A stretch of 64,000 nucleotides of DNA from Sphingosinicella sp. CPCC 101087 (GCF_004151485.1 NZ_SBFF01000002.1:124001-188000); one strand, 5' to 3'. Counted from the stretch's first letter, positions 16,250 through 25,356 are shown. A program made the numbers and translations. The notes: generated by a model not told the origin, from the letters alone.

Positions 16250-17404
16250 ATGGGCCGCACGTTGCTCAGGCTGGCGGGGCTGGCGTTGCTCTCCGTCGCG
16301 GTCGCCGGCTGTATTCCGCGCGGCCGTCCCGAGCGTCCGCCACCCGAGCCGGAGCGGCCGCCCGAGCCGGAAGCGCCGCCCTCGCGACTGCCGCCCGACG
16401 AGACCCGCAACCGCGTCGCGGTGCTGGTCCCCCTGACCGGCACCAACGCCGCGCTCGGGCAGTCACTGCTCAATGCAGCCAATCTCGCTCTGTTCGACAC
16501 GGGCGGGCAGCGTATCCGGATCACCGCCTACGACACGAGCGGCGGCGCCGCCGCGGCCGCCAACGAGGCGCTGGCCGACGGCAGCGGGCTGATCCTCGGC
16601 CCGCTGCTCGCTCAGGACGTGCGGGCGGTGGGGCCGATCGCGCGGCGCGCCGAGGTTCCGGTCGTCGCTTTCTCCAACGACGTGACCGTGGCGGGCGACG
16701 GCGTCTATGTGATGGGTTTCGATCCGGGCCGCTCGATCGACCGGGTCGTCACCTTCGCTCGCTCGCGCGGGGTCCAGCGCTTCGGCGCCTTGGTGCCGAC
16801 CGGCGATTACGGCCAGCGTGTCGGGCAGGCTCTGACATCGGCGATCGAAGCGGCTGGCGGCCAGCTCGGCGGAATGCAGAGCTACGACCGCACCGCCGGC
16901 AATTTGCGCGCCGCCGCCACCCGGCTGAACGGCCAAGGCCGGTTCGAGGCGGTGCTGATCGCCGATTCTCCGCAGCTCTCGCTGCAGGCGGTGCCCATCG
17001 TCCGCCAGACCTCGCCGCAGCCGCGAATCATGGGAACGGAATTGTGGGCGTCGGAGCGGAATCTCGGCGCCACGCCCGGCCTACGCGGCGCCTGGTTCGC
17101 GGCGCCGACGGACGCCAATTACGGCGCGTTCCGGACGCGCTACCGGGCGCGCTACCGCACCGATCCATTCAGGCTGTCGAGCCTCGGCTACGACGCGGTC
17201 CTGCTCACCGTACGGATTGCTGCCGACTGGCCGATCGGAGCCCGTTTTCCCGCCCGGGCGCTGACCGAGCGCACCGGTTTCGCCGGAGTCGACGGCGCCT
17301 TCCGCTTCGGCCGCGACGGCATTGCCGAACGCGCGCTGGAGGTGCGCGAGGTGACGGCGACCGGGACGAACGTCGTGTCGCCCGCGCCGCGGAGCTTCAA
17401 CTGA
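16250..17404 (+). CDS. Penicillin-binding protein activator, LpoA-like lipoprotein (periplasmic-binding fold)
   Basis: A 384-residue protein with a lipoprotein signal peptide (lipobox VAGC), a Pro/Glu/Arg-rich linker, and a type I periplasmic-binding domain that begins RVAVLVPLTGTNAALG. The ATG at 16250 is chosen because it places the signal peptide at the N-terminus. In enterobacteria the equivalent LpoA activates PBP1A from the outer membrane and its gene lies between rsmI and yraN. Here it is next to rsmI but divergent. It lacks the large N-terminal TPR domain of E. coli LpoA, so partner specificity is uncertain. Confidence 0.82.
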   Translation: MGRTLLRLAGLALLSVAVAGCIPRGRPERPPPEPERPPEPEAPPSRLPPDETRNRVAVLVPLTGTNAALGQSLLNAANLALFDTGGQRIRITAYDTSGGAAAAANEALADGSGLILGPLLAQDVRAVGPIARRAEVPVVAFSNDVTVAGDGVYVMGFDPGRSIDRVVTFARSRGVQRFGALVPTGDYGQRVGQALTSAIEAAGGQLGGMQSYDRTAGNLRAAATRLNGQGRFEAVLIADSPQLSLQAVPIVRQTSPQPRIMGTELWASERNLGATPGLRGAWFAAPTDANYGAFRTRYRARYRTDPFRLSSLGYDAVLLTVRIAADWPIGARFPARALTERTGFAGVDGAFRFGRDGIAERALEVREVTATGTNVVSPAPRSFN

Positions 17405-17415
17405 ACGGACGATCC

Positions 17416-17786
17416 GCCTCTTCGGCCAGTTGTCCGCGGAATGGCGCGGCTGAACCGGCAATGCTGGAGAGCCTCGACCTGGGCGGTGATGGAGACGAGA
17501 TTTCGGCGATCGAGCGTGTGGCGGCCTTTTCGGGGTAAAGCTGGACTATGCCGAAGCTTCGAGATGGGTAACGGCAGGGGACGTCTTCGCCTCGCTCCTG
17601 GCAGCCTTGCCACCGCACCGGCAGGACCCACGATGCGTATGGGCCTCGTTCGCCGTGCTGATGGCCGAGGAAACGGGTGTAGATCCGTCGAGACTGGGGA
17701 CAGGCACTCGGCTGTTGGCGACTAGCGTCACGCAGAAGCTTGCTAAGGTTGCGCGGTGGCTCATCGGAGCCGGCCGCCAGCTCTGA
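17416..17786 (+). pseudogene. Small gene broken by two compensating frameshifts, acyl-carrier-like
   Basis: Three adjacent segments read well but in different frames. RLFGQLSAEWRG (17415-17450) is followed after one extra base by EPAMLESLDLGGDGDEISAI (from 17452), which hits a stop at 17536-17538. A missing T in the TTTT run at 17527-17530 would restore FFGVKLDYAEASRWVTAGDV and continue through FAVLMAEETGVDPSRL to the stop at 17784-17786. The LGGDGDE and EETGVDP segments recall acyl-carrier or DUF1493-like small proteins. No clear start codon is seen. Either real decay or two sequencing errors would explain it. Confidence 0.5.
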
Positions 17787-17895
17787 CATATCGTCCGAAT
17801 TCTTCGGGCTGAGTCGGATCAAGTTTGGCGTAATCACACGCTGCGCTGGCGCCCAACCGGCTTAGGCCCCAGTCTCCGCTGGGACGACGTTGTGG

Positions 17896-19095
17896 CTAGA
17901 CCCTGACGATCTCTGCAAGGATAGCGTCAAGGAGCAGCATTCCGGTCGGCGTGGCGCGCAGCTGCTCGTCCTGATGATGCAGCAGGCCCTGGTGGATCAG
18001 GCGCTCGATCGCCGCGCGGTCGACCGGGTCGCGGCCGGCCAGGCGGGCGATGCGGGCGAGGTCGACACCTTCGGCGAGGCGCAGGCCCATGAGGAGGGCT
18101 TCGACGCCGCGGTCGGCGGGCGCGATGTCGCGTTCCTCGGCAAGGCCGTGGCCGTTGCGTAGCAGGGCAGCGAGCCAGTTTTCCGGCTTGCGGTGGCGCT
18201 GCGTGGCGCGGCCGGCGCGGCGGCCGTGGGCGCCCGGACCGATGCCGGCATAGTCGCGGTAGCGCCAGTAAGCGAGATTGTGGCGGCTCTCCTGGCCGGG
18301 TCGCGCGTGGTTGGAGATCTCGTAGGCGGGAAGTCCCGCCGCCGCGGTGAGCCCGGCGGTGAGCTCGTAAAGAGCGGCGCTTTCATCGGGATCTGCGGGG
18401 GCGAGCTCGCCCTTGGCGGCGAGGGCGGCGAAGCGTGTGCCGGGCTCGATGGTGAGCTGGTAGAGCGAAAGGTGGCCGGTGCCGAAGGCGAGCGCCCGGG
18501 TGAGCTCCGCTTCCCATTCGGCGGCGCCCTGATCGGGCAAGGCGTAGATCAGGTCGAAGCTGACCCGTTCGAAGGCGGCGAGCGCGGTGTCGAGCGCGCC
18601 CAGCCCTTCCGCGGCGTCATGGGCGCGGCCGAGAAAGCGCAGGCGCCGGTCGTCGAGCGATTGCAGGCCGAGCGACACGCGATTGACCCCAGCGGCGGCG
18701 AGATCGGCGAAGCGGGCCGCCTCGACGGAGGAGGGGTTGGCCTCGAGCGTGATCTCGACATCGGGCGCGGGCGTCCAGTGGCCGGCGGCGGCGTCGATCA
18801 GGGCCGCGACCGTCGCGGGATCCATCAGCGAGGGCGTGCCGCCGCCGAAGAAGATCGAGCTAAGCCGGCGGCCGGGGAGCAAATCCGCCTCATGAGCGAG
18901 GTCGGCGAGCAGGGCCTCGCGCCATTCGCCCTGGTCGATTTCCGCCCGTACATGGCTGTTGAAATCGCAATAGGGGCATTTGGATACGCAGAAGGGCCAA
19001 TGGATGTAGAGGGCGAGATCATCCTCTGCCCCAGGGTGCACGGGCAGACGAGAGCGATCGCCGGGCGAGACCATCGAGGCAGGCATCATGTTCAT
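17896..19095 (-). CDS. hemW: Radical SAM heme chaperone HemW
   Basis: About 399 residues. The radical SAM motif CVSKCPYC has Cys36, Cys40 and Cys43, preceded by YIHWPF as in HemW. GGGTPSLM, EITLEANPSSVE, RVSLGLQSLDDRRLRFLGRAH and YEISNHARPGQESRHN are all diagnostic. HemW inserts heme into respiratory proteins and was formerly called oxygen-independent coproporphyrinogen oxidase; the fourth cysteine of HemN is absent. Several ATGs (19095, 19089, 19086, 19074) are possible starts. It is the last gene of the rph-rdgB-hemW operon. Confidence 0.9.
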   Translation of the reverse strand: MNMMPASMVSPGDRSRLPVHPGAEDDLALYIHWPFCVSKCPYCDFNSHVRAEIDQGEWREALLADLAHEADLLPGRRLSSIFFGGGTPSLMDPATVAALIDAAAGHWTPAPDVEITLEANPSSVEAARFADLAAAGVNRVSLGLQSLDDRRLRFLGRAHDAAEGLGALDTALAAFERVSFDLIYALPDQGAAEWEAELTRALAFGTGHLSLYQLTIEPGTRFAALAAKGELAPADPDESAALYELTAGLTAAAGLPAYEISNHARPGQESRHNLAYWRYRDYAGIGPGAHGRRAGRATQRHRKPENWLAALLRNGHGLAEERDIAPADRGVEALLMGLRLAEGVDLARIARLAGRDPVDRAAIERLIHQGLLHHQDEQLRATPTGMLLLDAILAEIVRV

Positions 19096-19142
19096 CGTGG
19101 GCCGGACCCTCAACGCGCTCCTTCCGGCAAGCGGGGAAGGGG

Positions 19143-19787
19143 CTAGAGCAATGCCGCGACCAGCTTGCGGAAAGCGTCCGCGCGGTGGCTGATCGCATGC
19201 TTTTCGGCCGGATCCATCTCGCCGAACGTCATCTCGCGGCCGGCCGGCACGAAGATCGGATCGTAGCCGAAGCCCTTGTCGCCACGCGGCGGCCAGGTCA
19301 GCACCCCGTCGACGCGGCCTTCGAACCATTCGGCATGCCCGTCGGGCCAGCAGACCGCCAGCGCGCAGACGAAATGGGCGTTGCGGCTGGCTTCGGGGCC
19401 GAGCGCCTCGAGCTCTTCGTGGACCCGGGCCATGGCGCGGTCGAAGTCCCGTGCTCCGGTCACTTCGCCCGGGCCGGCCTCGGCGGAGACGCGCGGATCG
19501 GCGAGCGCCCAGCGCGCCGAAAAGATTCCGGGGCGGTCGCCCAGCGCCTCGACGCACAGCCCGCTATCGTCGGCCAGGGCCGGAAGGCCGGACAGGTCGG
19601 CGGCGGCGCGGGCCTTCAGGTCGGCATTGTCGATGAAGGTGGCGCCGATCTCGTCGGGCTCGGGAAGGTCGAGCTCGGCGGCCGAGACGGGAGTGATTCC
19701 GTGCGGACCGAGCAGTTCGGAGATCTCGCGTACCTTGCCTTCATTGTGGCTGGCAATGACGAGCCGCCCGGGCCCGAGCTTCCTCAC
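19143..19787 (-). CDS. rdgB: Non-canonical purine NTP pyrophosphatase (RdgB/HAM1)
   Basis: A 214-residue Maf/HAM1-type enzyme that hydrolyses dITP, ITP and XTP to monophosphates. The N-terminal [37 protein letters not shown] and the C-terminal [10 protein letters not shown] and [14 protein letters not shown] segments are all diagnostic. A GTG start at 19787 overlaps the rph stop (GTGA), a common arrangement in alphaproteobacteria that couples translation of the two genes. Confidence 0.94.
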   Translation of the reverse strand: MRKLGPGRLVIASHNEGKVREISELLGPHGITPVSAAELDLPEPDEIGATFIDNADLKARAAADLSGLPALADDSGLCVEALGDRPGIFSARWALADPRVSAEAGPGEVTGARDFDRAMARVHEELEALGPEASRNAHFVCALAVCWPDGHAEWFEGRVDGVLTWPPRGDKGFGYDPIFVPAGREMTFGEMDPAEKHAISHRADAFRKLVAALL

Positions 19788-20500
19788 CTGCCGGTCGCCC
19801 TGTCCTGGGCGGTGAAGATCTCCGCGCAGCCGATCCGCGCCAGCCTCAGCAGCCGCAGCAGTCCTTCCTCGTCGAAGCATTCGCCTTCCGCCGTGATCTG
19901 CGCCTCGACCAGCTTGCCGTCGTCGGTAAGGACGAAATTGCCGTCGCAGCCGGCCGAGCTGTCCTCGACATAATCGAGATCGAGGACGGCGGTTCCGCCA
20001 TGGATGCCGCAGCTCACCGCCGCGACCTTGCGGGATATGGGATCGCGGGCCACGAGCTTCTGCTCGATCAGCCGGTCGACGGCGATCCGAAGCGCCACCC
20101 AGGCGCCGGATATGGCCGCGGTGCGGGTGCCGCCGTCGGCCTGGAGCACGTCGCAATCGAGCGTGACCTGGCGCTCGCCGAGCGCCTCGAGGTCGACCAC
20201 GGCGCGAAGGCTGCGGCCGATCAGGCGTTGTATCTCCTGGGTGCGGCCGGTCTGCTTGCCGCCGGCTGCCTCGCGCCGGCCGCGCGTGTGGGTCGCGCGC
20301 GGCAGCATCCCATATTCGGCGGTGACCCAGCCGCGGCCCTTGCCGCGGAGCCAGGAGGGAAGGCTGGTCTCGACCGAGGCGGTGCACAGCACCCTGGTCT
20401 CGCCGAACGCGACTAGGCAGCTGCCTTCGGCGTGGCGGGTATAGCCCGGCTCCATATTGATGGCGCGCATCTGATCGGGGGCGCGGCCTGAGGGACGCAT
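19784..20500 (-). CDS. rph: Ribonuclease PH
   Basis: A 238-residue phosphorolytic 3'-exoribonuclease that trims tRNA 3' ends. It opens [31 protein letters not shown] as expected of RNase PH and contains [44 protein letters not shown] and [18 protein letters not shown], including the residues used for phosphate binding. It heads the rph-rdgB-hemW operon and is divergent from the DUF6438 and hrcA genes. Confidence 0.95.
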   Translation of the reverse strand: MRPSGRAPDQMRAINMEPGYTRHAEGSCLVAFGETRVLCTASVETSLPSWLRGKGRGWVTAEYGMLPRATHTRGRREAAGGKQTGRTQEIQRLIGRSLRAVVDLEALGERQVTLDCDVLQADGGTRTAAISGAWVALRIAVDRLIEQKLVARDPISRKVAAVSCGIHGGTAVLDLDYVEDSSAGCDGNFVLTDDGKLVEAQITAEGECFDEEGLLRLLRLARIGCAEIFTAQDRATGR

Positions 20501-20689
20501 GTCATTCCTTTCCTTCGGGGTTCGCGCGGGCTTAGCGACTTCCGCCGCCGAGGCAACAGCGGCGGTGGGCGGGTCGCGCCGATTTTGCCACGTCGCGCCG
20601 GCCCGGTGACGAAAGTCCGTCGATCAGCGGCCGTTCATCGGCGGCACGGGAAAGCGGCCCACGAGAATCGCCCCTGCCTGGAGAAGAGA

Positions 20690-21178
20690 ATGCGGAAATT
20701 TGCGCTCGCGGTCGTCGTGTTGATCGTGGGCGCCTGCGCCACGCTGCCGCCACCCGACGGCCTGGCGGGCACCGTCCGGTCGATCAGCTACGAGACCGGG
20801 CCTTGCTTCGGCGCCTGTCCGGTCTATCGCCTCACCGTGAGTGCCGACGGCGAGGGCCGGTTCGTGGGAAGCCGCTTCACCGCCGCCTCGGGCGAGCAGG
20901 CATTCCCGGTTACGGGCGAGCAGTTCGCCGCCTTTGCCCGGCAGCTCGCGCCGCTCCGCCCGACCGAAAGCGAGCGCCGCTATTCGGGGGAGGCGTGCGA
21001 GATGACGGCGACCGACATGCCGTCCACGCAGGTGGTCTGGACGGACCGCGACGGGTCCCGCCGGACCCTGTATTTCTACCATGGCTGCGACATGGAACGG
21101 AACCGGCCGATCGCCGAGCGGCTCAAGGCCGCGCCTGCGCTGCTGCCGATCGGCGAGCTGATCGGCGGCCAGCGGTGA
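20690..21178 (+). CDS. DUF6438 domain lipoprotein
   Basis: A 162-residue protein with a lipoprotein signal peptide (lipobox IVGAC). The mature domain starts ISYETGPCFGACPVYRLTV, the DUF6438 hallmark with its Cys-x3-Cys pair, and ends in a second cysteine segment, FYHGCDMERNRP. ATG 20690 is chosen because it puts the signal peptide first. It is probably anchored in the periplasm. The function is unknown. It sits between rph and hrcA, 43 bases before hrcA. Confidence 0.8.
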   Translation: MRKFALAVVVLIVGACATLPPPDGLAGTVRSISYETGPCFGACPVYRLTVSADGEGRFVGSRFTAASGEQAFPVTGEQFAAFARQLAPLRPTESERRYSGEACEMTATDMPSTQVVWTDRDGSRRTLYFYHGCDMERNRPIAERLKAAPALLPIGELIGGQR

Positions 21179-21221
21179 CAGTGGAGTTGAGGGCGCCCGC
21201 TCCTCGGACTACATCCGTTCG

Positions 21222-22286
21222 ATGACAGGCAGCATCGGCGAGATGAGCGACCGCGCCAGGGACGTGTTCCGACTGGTGGTCGAGGCCTATCTGGACAGCG
21301 GTCATCCGGTCGGCTCGCGCACCATCTCGCGCATTTCCGGCGTCAACCTCTCGCCGGCGTCGATCCGCAACGTCATGCAGGACCTCGAGGAGACCGGACT
21401 GCTCGCGGCCCCCCACACTTCGGCCGGCCGCGTTCCGACCGAAAGCGGCCTGAGGCTGTTCGTCGACGCGATCATGCAGGTGGCCGAGCCGCGGGCGGAG
21501 GACCGGGCCGCCATCGAGGCGCTGATCGACCGCGGCGGACCGATCGAGGAAGCGATCAGCAATGCGACCGCCGCCTTGTCCGGCCTGTCGGCCTGCGCCG
21601 GGATCGTCCTCGTCCCCAAGGCCGAGCCGGTGCTGAAGCAGCTCGCCTTCGTCCCGCTCCCCGGTCCGGGCCTGGATCCGGGAGCGCCGCGCCAGGCGGT
21701 TGCGGTCCTGGTCGGCAGCGACGGCAGCGTCGAGAACCGGGTGGTCGAGCTGCCGCCCGGCGTGACTCCGTCGATGCTGGCGGAAGTCGGAAACTATGTC
21801 AGCGCGCGATTGTCCGGCCTGACCCTGAGCGACGCGCGGGCGCGGCTCGGCAAGGAGATCAGCGACGGCCGCGCCGCGCTCGATCAGGCGGCGCAGGAGC
21901 TGATCGCGCGCGGACTCGCGGTCTGGTCGGAAGACGGATCGCACCGGCCGGTGCTGATCGTGCGCGGCCAGGCCAACCTCATCGACGACGAGGCGGCGGC
22001 CGACCTGGAGCGGGTCCGGCAGCTGCTCGACGAACTCGAAGGCAAGGAAGAGATTGCGCGGCTGCTCGACCGGGCGCGTTCCGGCGACGCGATGAAGATC
22101 TTCATCGGATCCGAGAATGAGCTGTTCGCGTTGTCGGGATCATCGGTTATTGCGGCGCCCTATCGCGGCCGCGACGGCAAGCTCGTCGGCGTGGTGGGCG
22201 TGATCGGTCCGACGCGGTTGAACTATGCCCGGGTGGTCCCCATGGTGGACTTCACGGCGAAAGCTTTGTCGAGATTACTGGCATGA
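21222..22286 (+). CDS. hrcA: Heat-inducible transcription repressor HrcA
   Basis: A 354-residue repressor with an N-terminal winged helix (DRARDVFRLVVEAYLDSGHPVGSRTIS and LSPASIRNVMQDLEETGLL), PHTSAGRVPTESGLRLFVD, and a C-terminal GAF-like domain ending in GVVGVIGPTRLNYARVVPMVDF. HrcA binds CIRCE elements ahead of chaperone operons. No CIRCE element was seen in this window, so its targets (typically groESL) lie elsewhere. Its stop overlaps the grpE start (ATGA). Confidence 0.95.
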   Translation: MTGSIGEMSDRARDVFRLVVEAYLDSGHPVGSRTISRISGVNLSPASIRNVMQDLEETGLLAAPHTSAGRVPTESGLRLFVDAIMQVAEPRAEDRAAIEALIDRGGPIEEAISNATAALSGLSACAGIVLVPKAEPVLKQLAFVPLPGPGLDPGAPRQAVAVLVGSDGSVENRVVELPPGVTPSMLAEVGNYVSARLSGLTLSDARARLGKEISDGRAALDQAAQELIARGLAVWSEDGSHRPVLIVRGQANLIDDEAAADLERVRQLLDELEGKEEIARLLDRARSGDAMKIFIGSENELFALSGSSVIAAPYRGRDGKLVGVVGVIGPTRLNYARVVPMVDFTAKALSRLLA

Positions 22287-22834
22287 ACGAACAGGATGCG
22301 AAGAGCGACGTGAACGAAGCAGAAGAAGGCGAGCAGGAAGCCGCGGAGAATCCGGTCGAGCTCAATCTCGATCGGCTCAGCCAGCTCGAGAAAGAGCTGG
22401 AGGAGGTGCGCCAGCACGTTCTCTACGCTCAGGCGGAGACGCAGAACGTGCGCCGCCGGCTCGAGCAGGAGAAGGTCAATGCGGCCAATTATGCCGCCAC
22501 CGCCTTCGCCCGCGACATGCTGTCGGTGAAGGACAATCTCGAGCGCGCGCTCGACGCGATCGCCGACGAGCTGCGCGAGGACGAGCGGATGAAAAGCCTG
22601 GTCGCCGGAATCGAAGCCACCGGCCGCGAGCTCGAATCGGTGTTCCAGCGCCACGGCATCGCCCGCATCGAGGCGCTGGGCCAGAAGCTCGATCCGCATC
22701 TCCACCAGGCGATGATCGAGGTGCCCGACGACCGGTCCGACCCCGGCACGATCGTGCAGGAAATGCAGTCCGGCTATACCATCAAGGACCGGCTGCTGCG
22801 CCCGGCCCTGGTCGGAGTCGCCCGCAAGCCGTAG
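22283..22834 (+). CDS. grpE: Nucleotide exchange factor GrpE
   Basis: The 183-residue protein has a long acidic N-terminal tail, a long coiled-coil helix (about residues 30-90) with AQAETQNVRRRLEQEKVNA and YAATAFARDMLSVKDNLERA, and a C-terminal beta domain with HLHQAMIEVPD and GYTIKDRLLRPALVGV. It exchanges ADP on DnaK, whose gene is 8 kb downstream. It is translationally coupled to hrcA by a 4-base overlap. Confidence 0.95.
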   Translation: MNEQDAKSDVNEAEEGEQEAAENPVELNLDRLSQLEKELEEVRQHVLYAQAETQNVRRRLEQEKVNAANYAATAFARDMLSVKDNLERALDAIADELREDERMKSLVAGIEATGRELESVFQRHGIARIEALGQKLDPHLHQAMIEVPDDRSDPGTIVQEMQSGYTIKDRLLRPALVGVARKP

Positions 22835-22982
22835 CCGGAAGGTGCAGAGGCGGGACTTCAACGGCTGCGGCGCCGAGGATGGAGCCTCGCCCCGAAAGGC
22901 GCTGCGTCGCGGCGGCCGGCGATGGCGGCGAGTGGGAAAATGCCGGCTCGCATGCTATGGTCCAGGGTGAAGGAGGACCGTC

Positions 22983-23258
22983 ATGATTTCATCGATCCTG
23001 ATCCTTTCGCTCAGCGGCACGTTCGCCTTTGCAGATAAGCCGCCCGCCGCGGCCGCCGAAGCCACCGACGCCGAGTCGGGCGGGCAGGCGCTCGTCTGCC
23101 GCTCGCAGCTCCGGCTGGGTTCGCGCATCGCCCGGGAGGTATGCAGGCCGGCAGAGGCATGGCAGGCCAAGGAACGGCGGATCTCCCAACCCGCGTTCGG
23201 CTGGGGCCTCAGGCCCGATCATGGCGGCGCGAGCGGCTGCCACGGCAGCGGGTGCTGA
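22983..23258 (+). CDS. Small exported cysteine-containing protein, unknown function
   Basis: A 91-residue protein with a strong AGGAGG ribosome binding site eight bases before the ATG and a signal peptide ending near residue 18 (FAFA-DKPP). The mature protein has a short core, VCRSQLRLGSRIAREVC, with two cysteines about 15 apart, then PAEAWQAKERR, and a Gly/Cys/His-rich tail HGGASGCHGSGC. Small periplasmic proteins with a similar C-R-(x)n-C-R-(x)n-W core are common in sphingomonads but not characterised. The tail could bind metal, which is only a guess. Confidence 0.6.
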   Translation: MISSILILSLSGTFAFADKPPAAAAEATDAESGGQALVCRSQLRLGSRIAREVCRPAEAWQAKERRISQPAFGWGLRPDHGGASGCHGSGC

Positions 23259-23342
23259 AGGCCCGCGGCAACCGCCGGCGCTGACGATCGGGGACGCTCC
23301 GGACCTGCAGCCGCCGGAATTACATCGGGTGGATGCGGTCGC

Positions 23343-23846
23343 TCAGAGCGCGTCGTGGTCGTGGATCATGTCGATCTCGCGAACGCGGCGCCGCTGGCGT
23401 GCCGTGTCGACCAGGCGGCGCAGTTCCTCGCGCCGGCCGCGGGCATTCTCGACATGTGAGAGGACAAGGTCGCCGTCGCGAGTGGTCTCGTCGCTCGAGC
23501 TGACCAGGATCGTACCGATATTCGCCCATTGGTTGAGCAGGGTGAAATCGATTCGGATGTCCTTCACCCGGTAAAGCTCGATCTCGTCGACGCTCTTGAA
23601 GATGATGCCGCGGTGGATGATCAGCCTTTCGTCGGTCACCTCGAAGGTGGCGGCGAGATTCCGGACCCATTCGACCAGCACTATCGCCAGCGCCGCCGCC
23701 GTGGCGAACAGGGGATAGAGGCCCCAGTCCCCGAACGCAGCGGCGACGATGCCGGCGAGGGCGAGCAGGATCGTTCCGAGTCCGGCCATCGTCCCGCGCA
23801 GCCAACCCAAAGTCGACGAGCGGAACCGGTCGAGCGTTGCTTCCAT
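23343..23846 (-). CDS. PH domain membrane protein (bacterial PH type)
   Basis: A 167-residue protein with two membrane segments (about residues 18-60) followed by a bacterial pleckstrin-homology domain. The diagnostic part is EVTDERLIIHRGIIFKSVDEIELYRV, as in YdbS/YdbT proteins, then WANIGTILVSSSD. A basic C-terminal tail, RRLVDTARQRRRVREID, follows. It is an inner-membrane protein facing the cytoplasm. The function of the family is not settled. Confidence 0.8.
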   Translation of the reverse strand: MEATLDRFRSSTLGWLRGTMAGLGTILLALAGIVAAAFGDWGLYPLFATAAALAIVLVEWVRNLAATFEVTDERLIIHRGIIFKSVDEIELYRVKDIRIDFTLLNQWANIGTILVSSSDETTRDGDLVLSHVENARGRREELRRLVDTARQRRRVREIDMIHDHDAL

Positions 23847-23925
23847 GGCCTTGCCCCCGCAGTGCCTGGTCTGGCTAGCACGGCGGCGGGGAAATGAAAG
23901 CCCGGCCGATTCCGGCCGGCCAGGT

Positions 23926-24723
23926 TCAACGCAGCGCCGAACGCGCGGTCGGAGCGAGCCGCAGCGTCTGCGGTGGGCGCTCCATGTGGCGCTGGAGGGC
24001 GGGCGCGATCCTCTCGCGCCAATCCGCCGATGCGCCGAGCCGCACGATGAGTTCGTCGCGCGCGGTCTCGCTCTCGAACCGCGTGAACCAGACCAGCAGT
24101 CTCTCGTCGCTCCGGACGGGAAGGCGCGGGAAGTCGTTGGGCGCGCGCTCCGGCTCCAGAACGGCCAGGACCGGAATGCCTGCCGATTCGAGCGCCGGCC
24201 GCACCTGCGTGCGGAAGAATTCGGTGAAGCCTTCCTCCGGCGGCTTCCAAAGATAGAGGATGGTCGCGACGACGAACCCGTCCGCCCCCTCGTCCGAATT
24301 CGCCGCCGGCCGCGGCGCAAGGGTGAAGCCGGCGCCGGGCCAGGCGGGCCTCAGCAGCAGCACATTGTCATTGTCCTCGAGCATCGGATTGGCCTCGCCC
24401 CGATGCGCCTGCCAGACCGGGCCCGAATAGAAATGCTCGAGCGCGCGGCGGCGAGCAGCCATGTCGGCAAAGCCGCGTAGCCAGACGAAGCGATCGGGAT
24501 CGTCGAGGTCGCGAAACTGGCCGATGAGCCGCATGCCCTCGGCTTCCTGGCTTTCGACAAACGCGCGGTCGAACAGGGCGATGAAGGCGTCGCGCCGTCC
24601 CGGCACGATCTTGTACTGCCGCAGCTCGACGACGCTCGGCGCGGCGGGGAGCCGATCCGGTGCGTTGGGAACGGTCGCTCCCAGGGTCAGTACGGCCGCT
24701 TTGACTGCCGATATCATGGTCAC
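23926..24723 (-). CDS. NIPSNAP family protein
   Basis: A 265-residue protein with two ferredoxin-like alpha/beta-barrel repeats. The first, VELRQYKIVPGRRDAFIALFDRAF, is the NIPSNAP signature and continues with GQFRDLDDPDRFVWLRGFADMAAR. The second half, beginning FVVATILYLWKP, is a degenerate repeat. A GTG at 24723 or an ATG at 24717 follows GGAGG, which lies in the end of the lysE-like gene, so the two are coupled. The molecular role is unknown. A short hydrophobic N-terminus may be a signal peptide. Confidence 0.8.
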   Translation of the reverse strand: MTMISAVKAAVLTLGATVPNAPDRLPAAPSVVELRQYKIVPGRRDAFIALFDRAFVESQEAEGMRLIGQFRDLDDPDRFVWLRGFADMAARRRALEHFYSGPVWQAHRGEANPMLEDNDNVLLLRPAWPGAGFTLAPRPAANSDEGADGFVVATILYLWKPPEEGFTEFFRTQVRPALESAGIPVLAVLEPERAPNDFPRLPVRSDERLLVWFTRFESETARDELIVRLGASADWRERIAPALQRHMERPPQTLRLAPTARSALR

Positions 24724-25356
24724 TCATCCTCCTGGATTGAAAAGATTTGCCTGCGCCATGGCGAGCGTCAGCCCGATCCCGCCGAGCAGAATCCCCGCGC
24801 CGCGATGGACGAGGAGGATCGCTGCGGGGCGGGCGAGCAGGCCCTGAGCCGCCCGCGCCGCCGCCAAAGCGAGGCCGCCATAGACCGGCACCGCGATGGC
24901 GAGGACGAGCCCGCCGAGCAGCAGCGCCTGCACCCCGATCGGCCAGCCGTCGCGACGAATGAACTGCGGGAAGACGATCAGCACGAAGAGATAGGCCTTG
25001 GGATTGAGCAGGTTGGTCGCGATCGCCCGGCGAAGCGCCGCTCCGGGCGCGACGGCGGCGCCCGGGGCGGGCAGCGCCGGTTCCACCTTCGCGCGCAGAA
25101 AGCCTGCCGCGAGCCACAGCAGGTAAGCGGCGCCAGCCCATCCGAGCAGCGCCAGTACCTCCGGATCCGCCGCTACCAGCGCGGAGAGTCCCGCCGCGCT
25201 GAACAGGATGTGGGCCGAGGCGCCGATCGCGATTCCGCCGACGGCCGCCAGCCCGGCGACGCGGCCGCCGCCGAGCGCGCTCGTCACAACGATGGCCATG
25301 TCCGCCCCGGGCGTGACGACGATGGCCAGCACCAGCAGCGCGAAGGTCCAGATCAT
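24724..25356 (-). CDS. LysE/RhtB family amino-acid exporter
   Basis: A 210-residue membrane protein with five or six hydrophobic segments. The start MIWTFALLVLAIVVTPGADM has the LysE-family PGAD motif in the first helix, and NLLNPKAYLFVLIVFPQF is the second family signature. ATG 25356 is chosen because this places the first helix at the N-terminus; upstream in-frame starts lack a ribosome binding site. It likely exports an amino acid or related small molecule. It is divergent from a WYL regulator, which may control it and the NIPSNAP gene. Confidence 0.85.
   Translation of the reverse strand: MIWTFALLVLAIVVTPGADMAIVVTSALGGGRVAGLAAVGGIAIGASAHILFSAAGLSALVAADPEVLALLGWAGAAYLLWLAAGFLRAKVEPALPAPGAAVAPGAALRRAIATNLLNPKAYLFVLIVFPQFIRRDGWPIGVQALLLGGLVLAIAVPVYGGLALAAARAAQGLLARPAAILLVHRGAGILLGGIGLTLAMAQANLFNPGG

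Noticed and set aside
17397..17837. 146-codon minus-strand frame over the broken gene
   Set aside because: No ribosome site or family pattern, and the plus-strand segments read as a real protein once two bases are changed.
21179..21221. CIRCE element before hrcA
   Set aside because: No TTAGCACTC-N9-GAGTGCTAA or close match in the gap.
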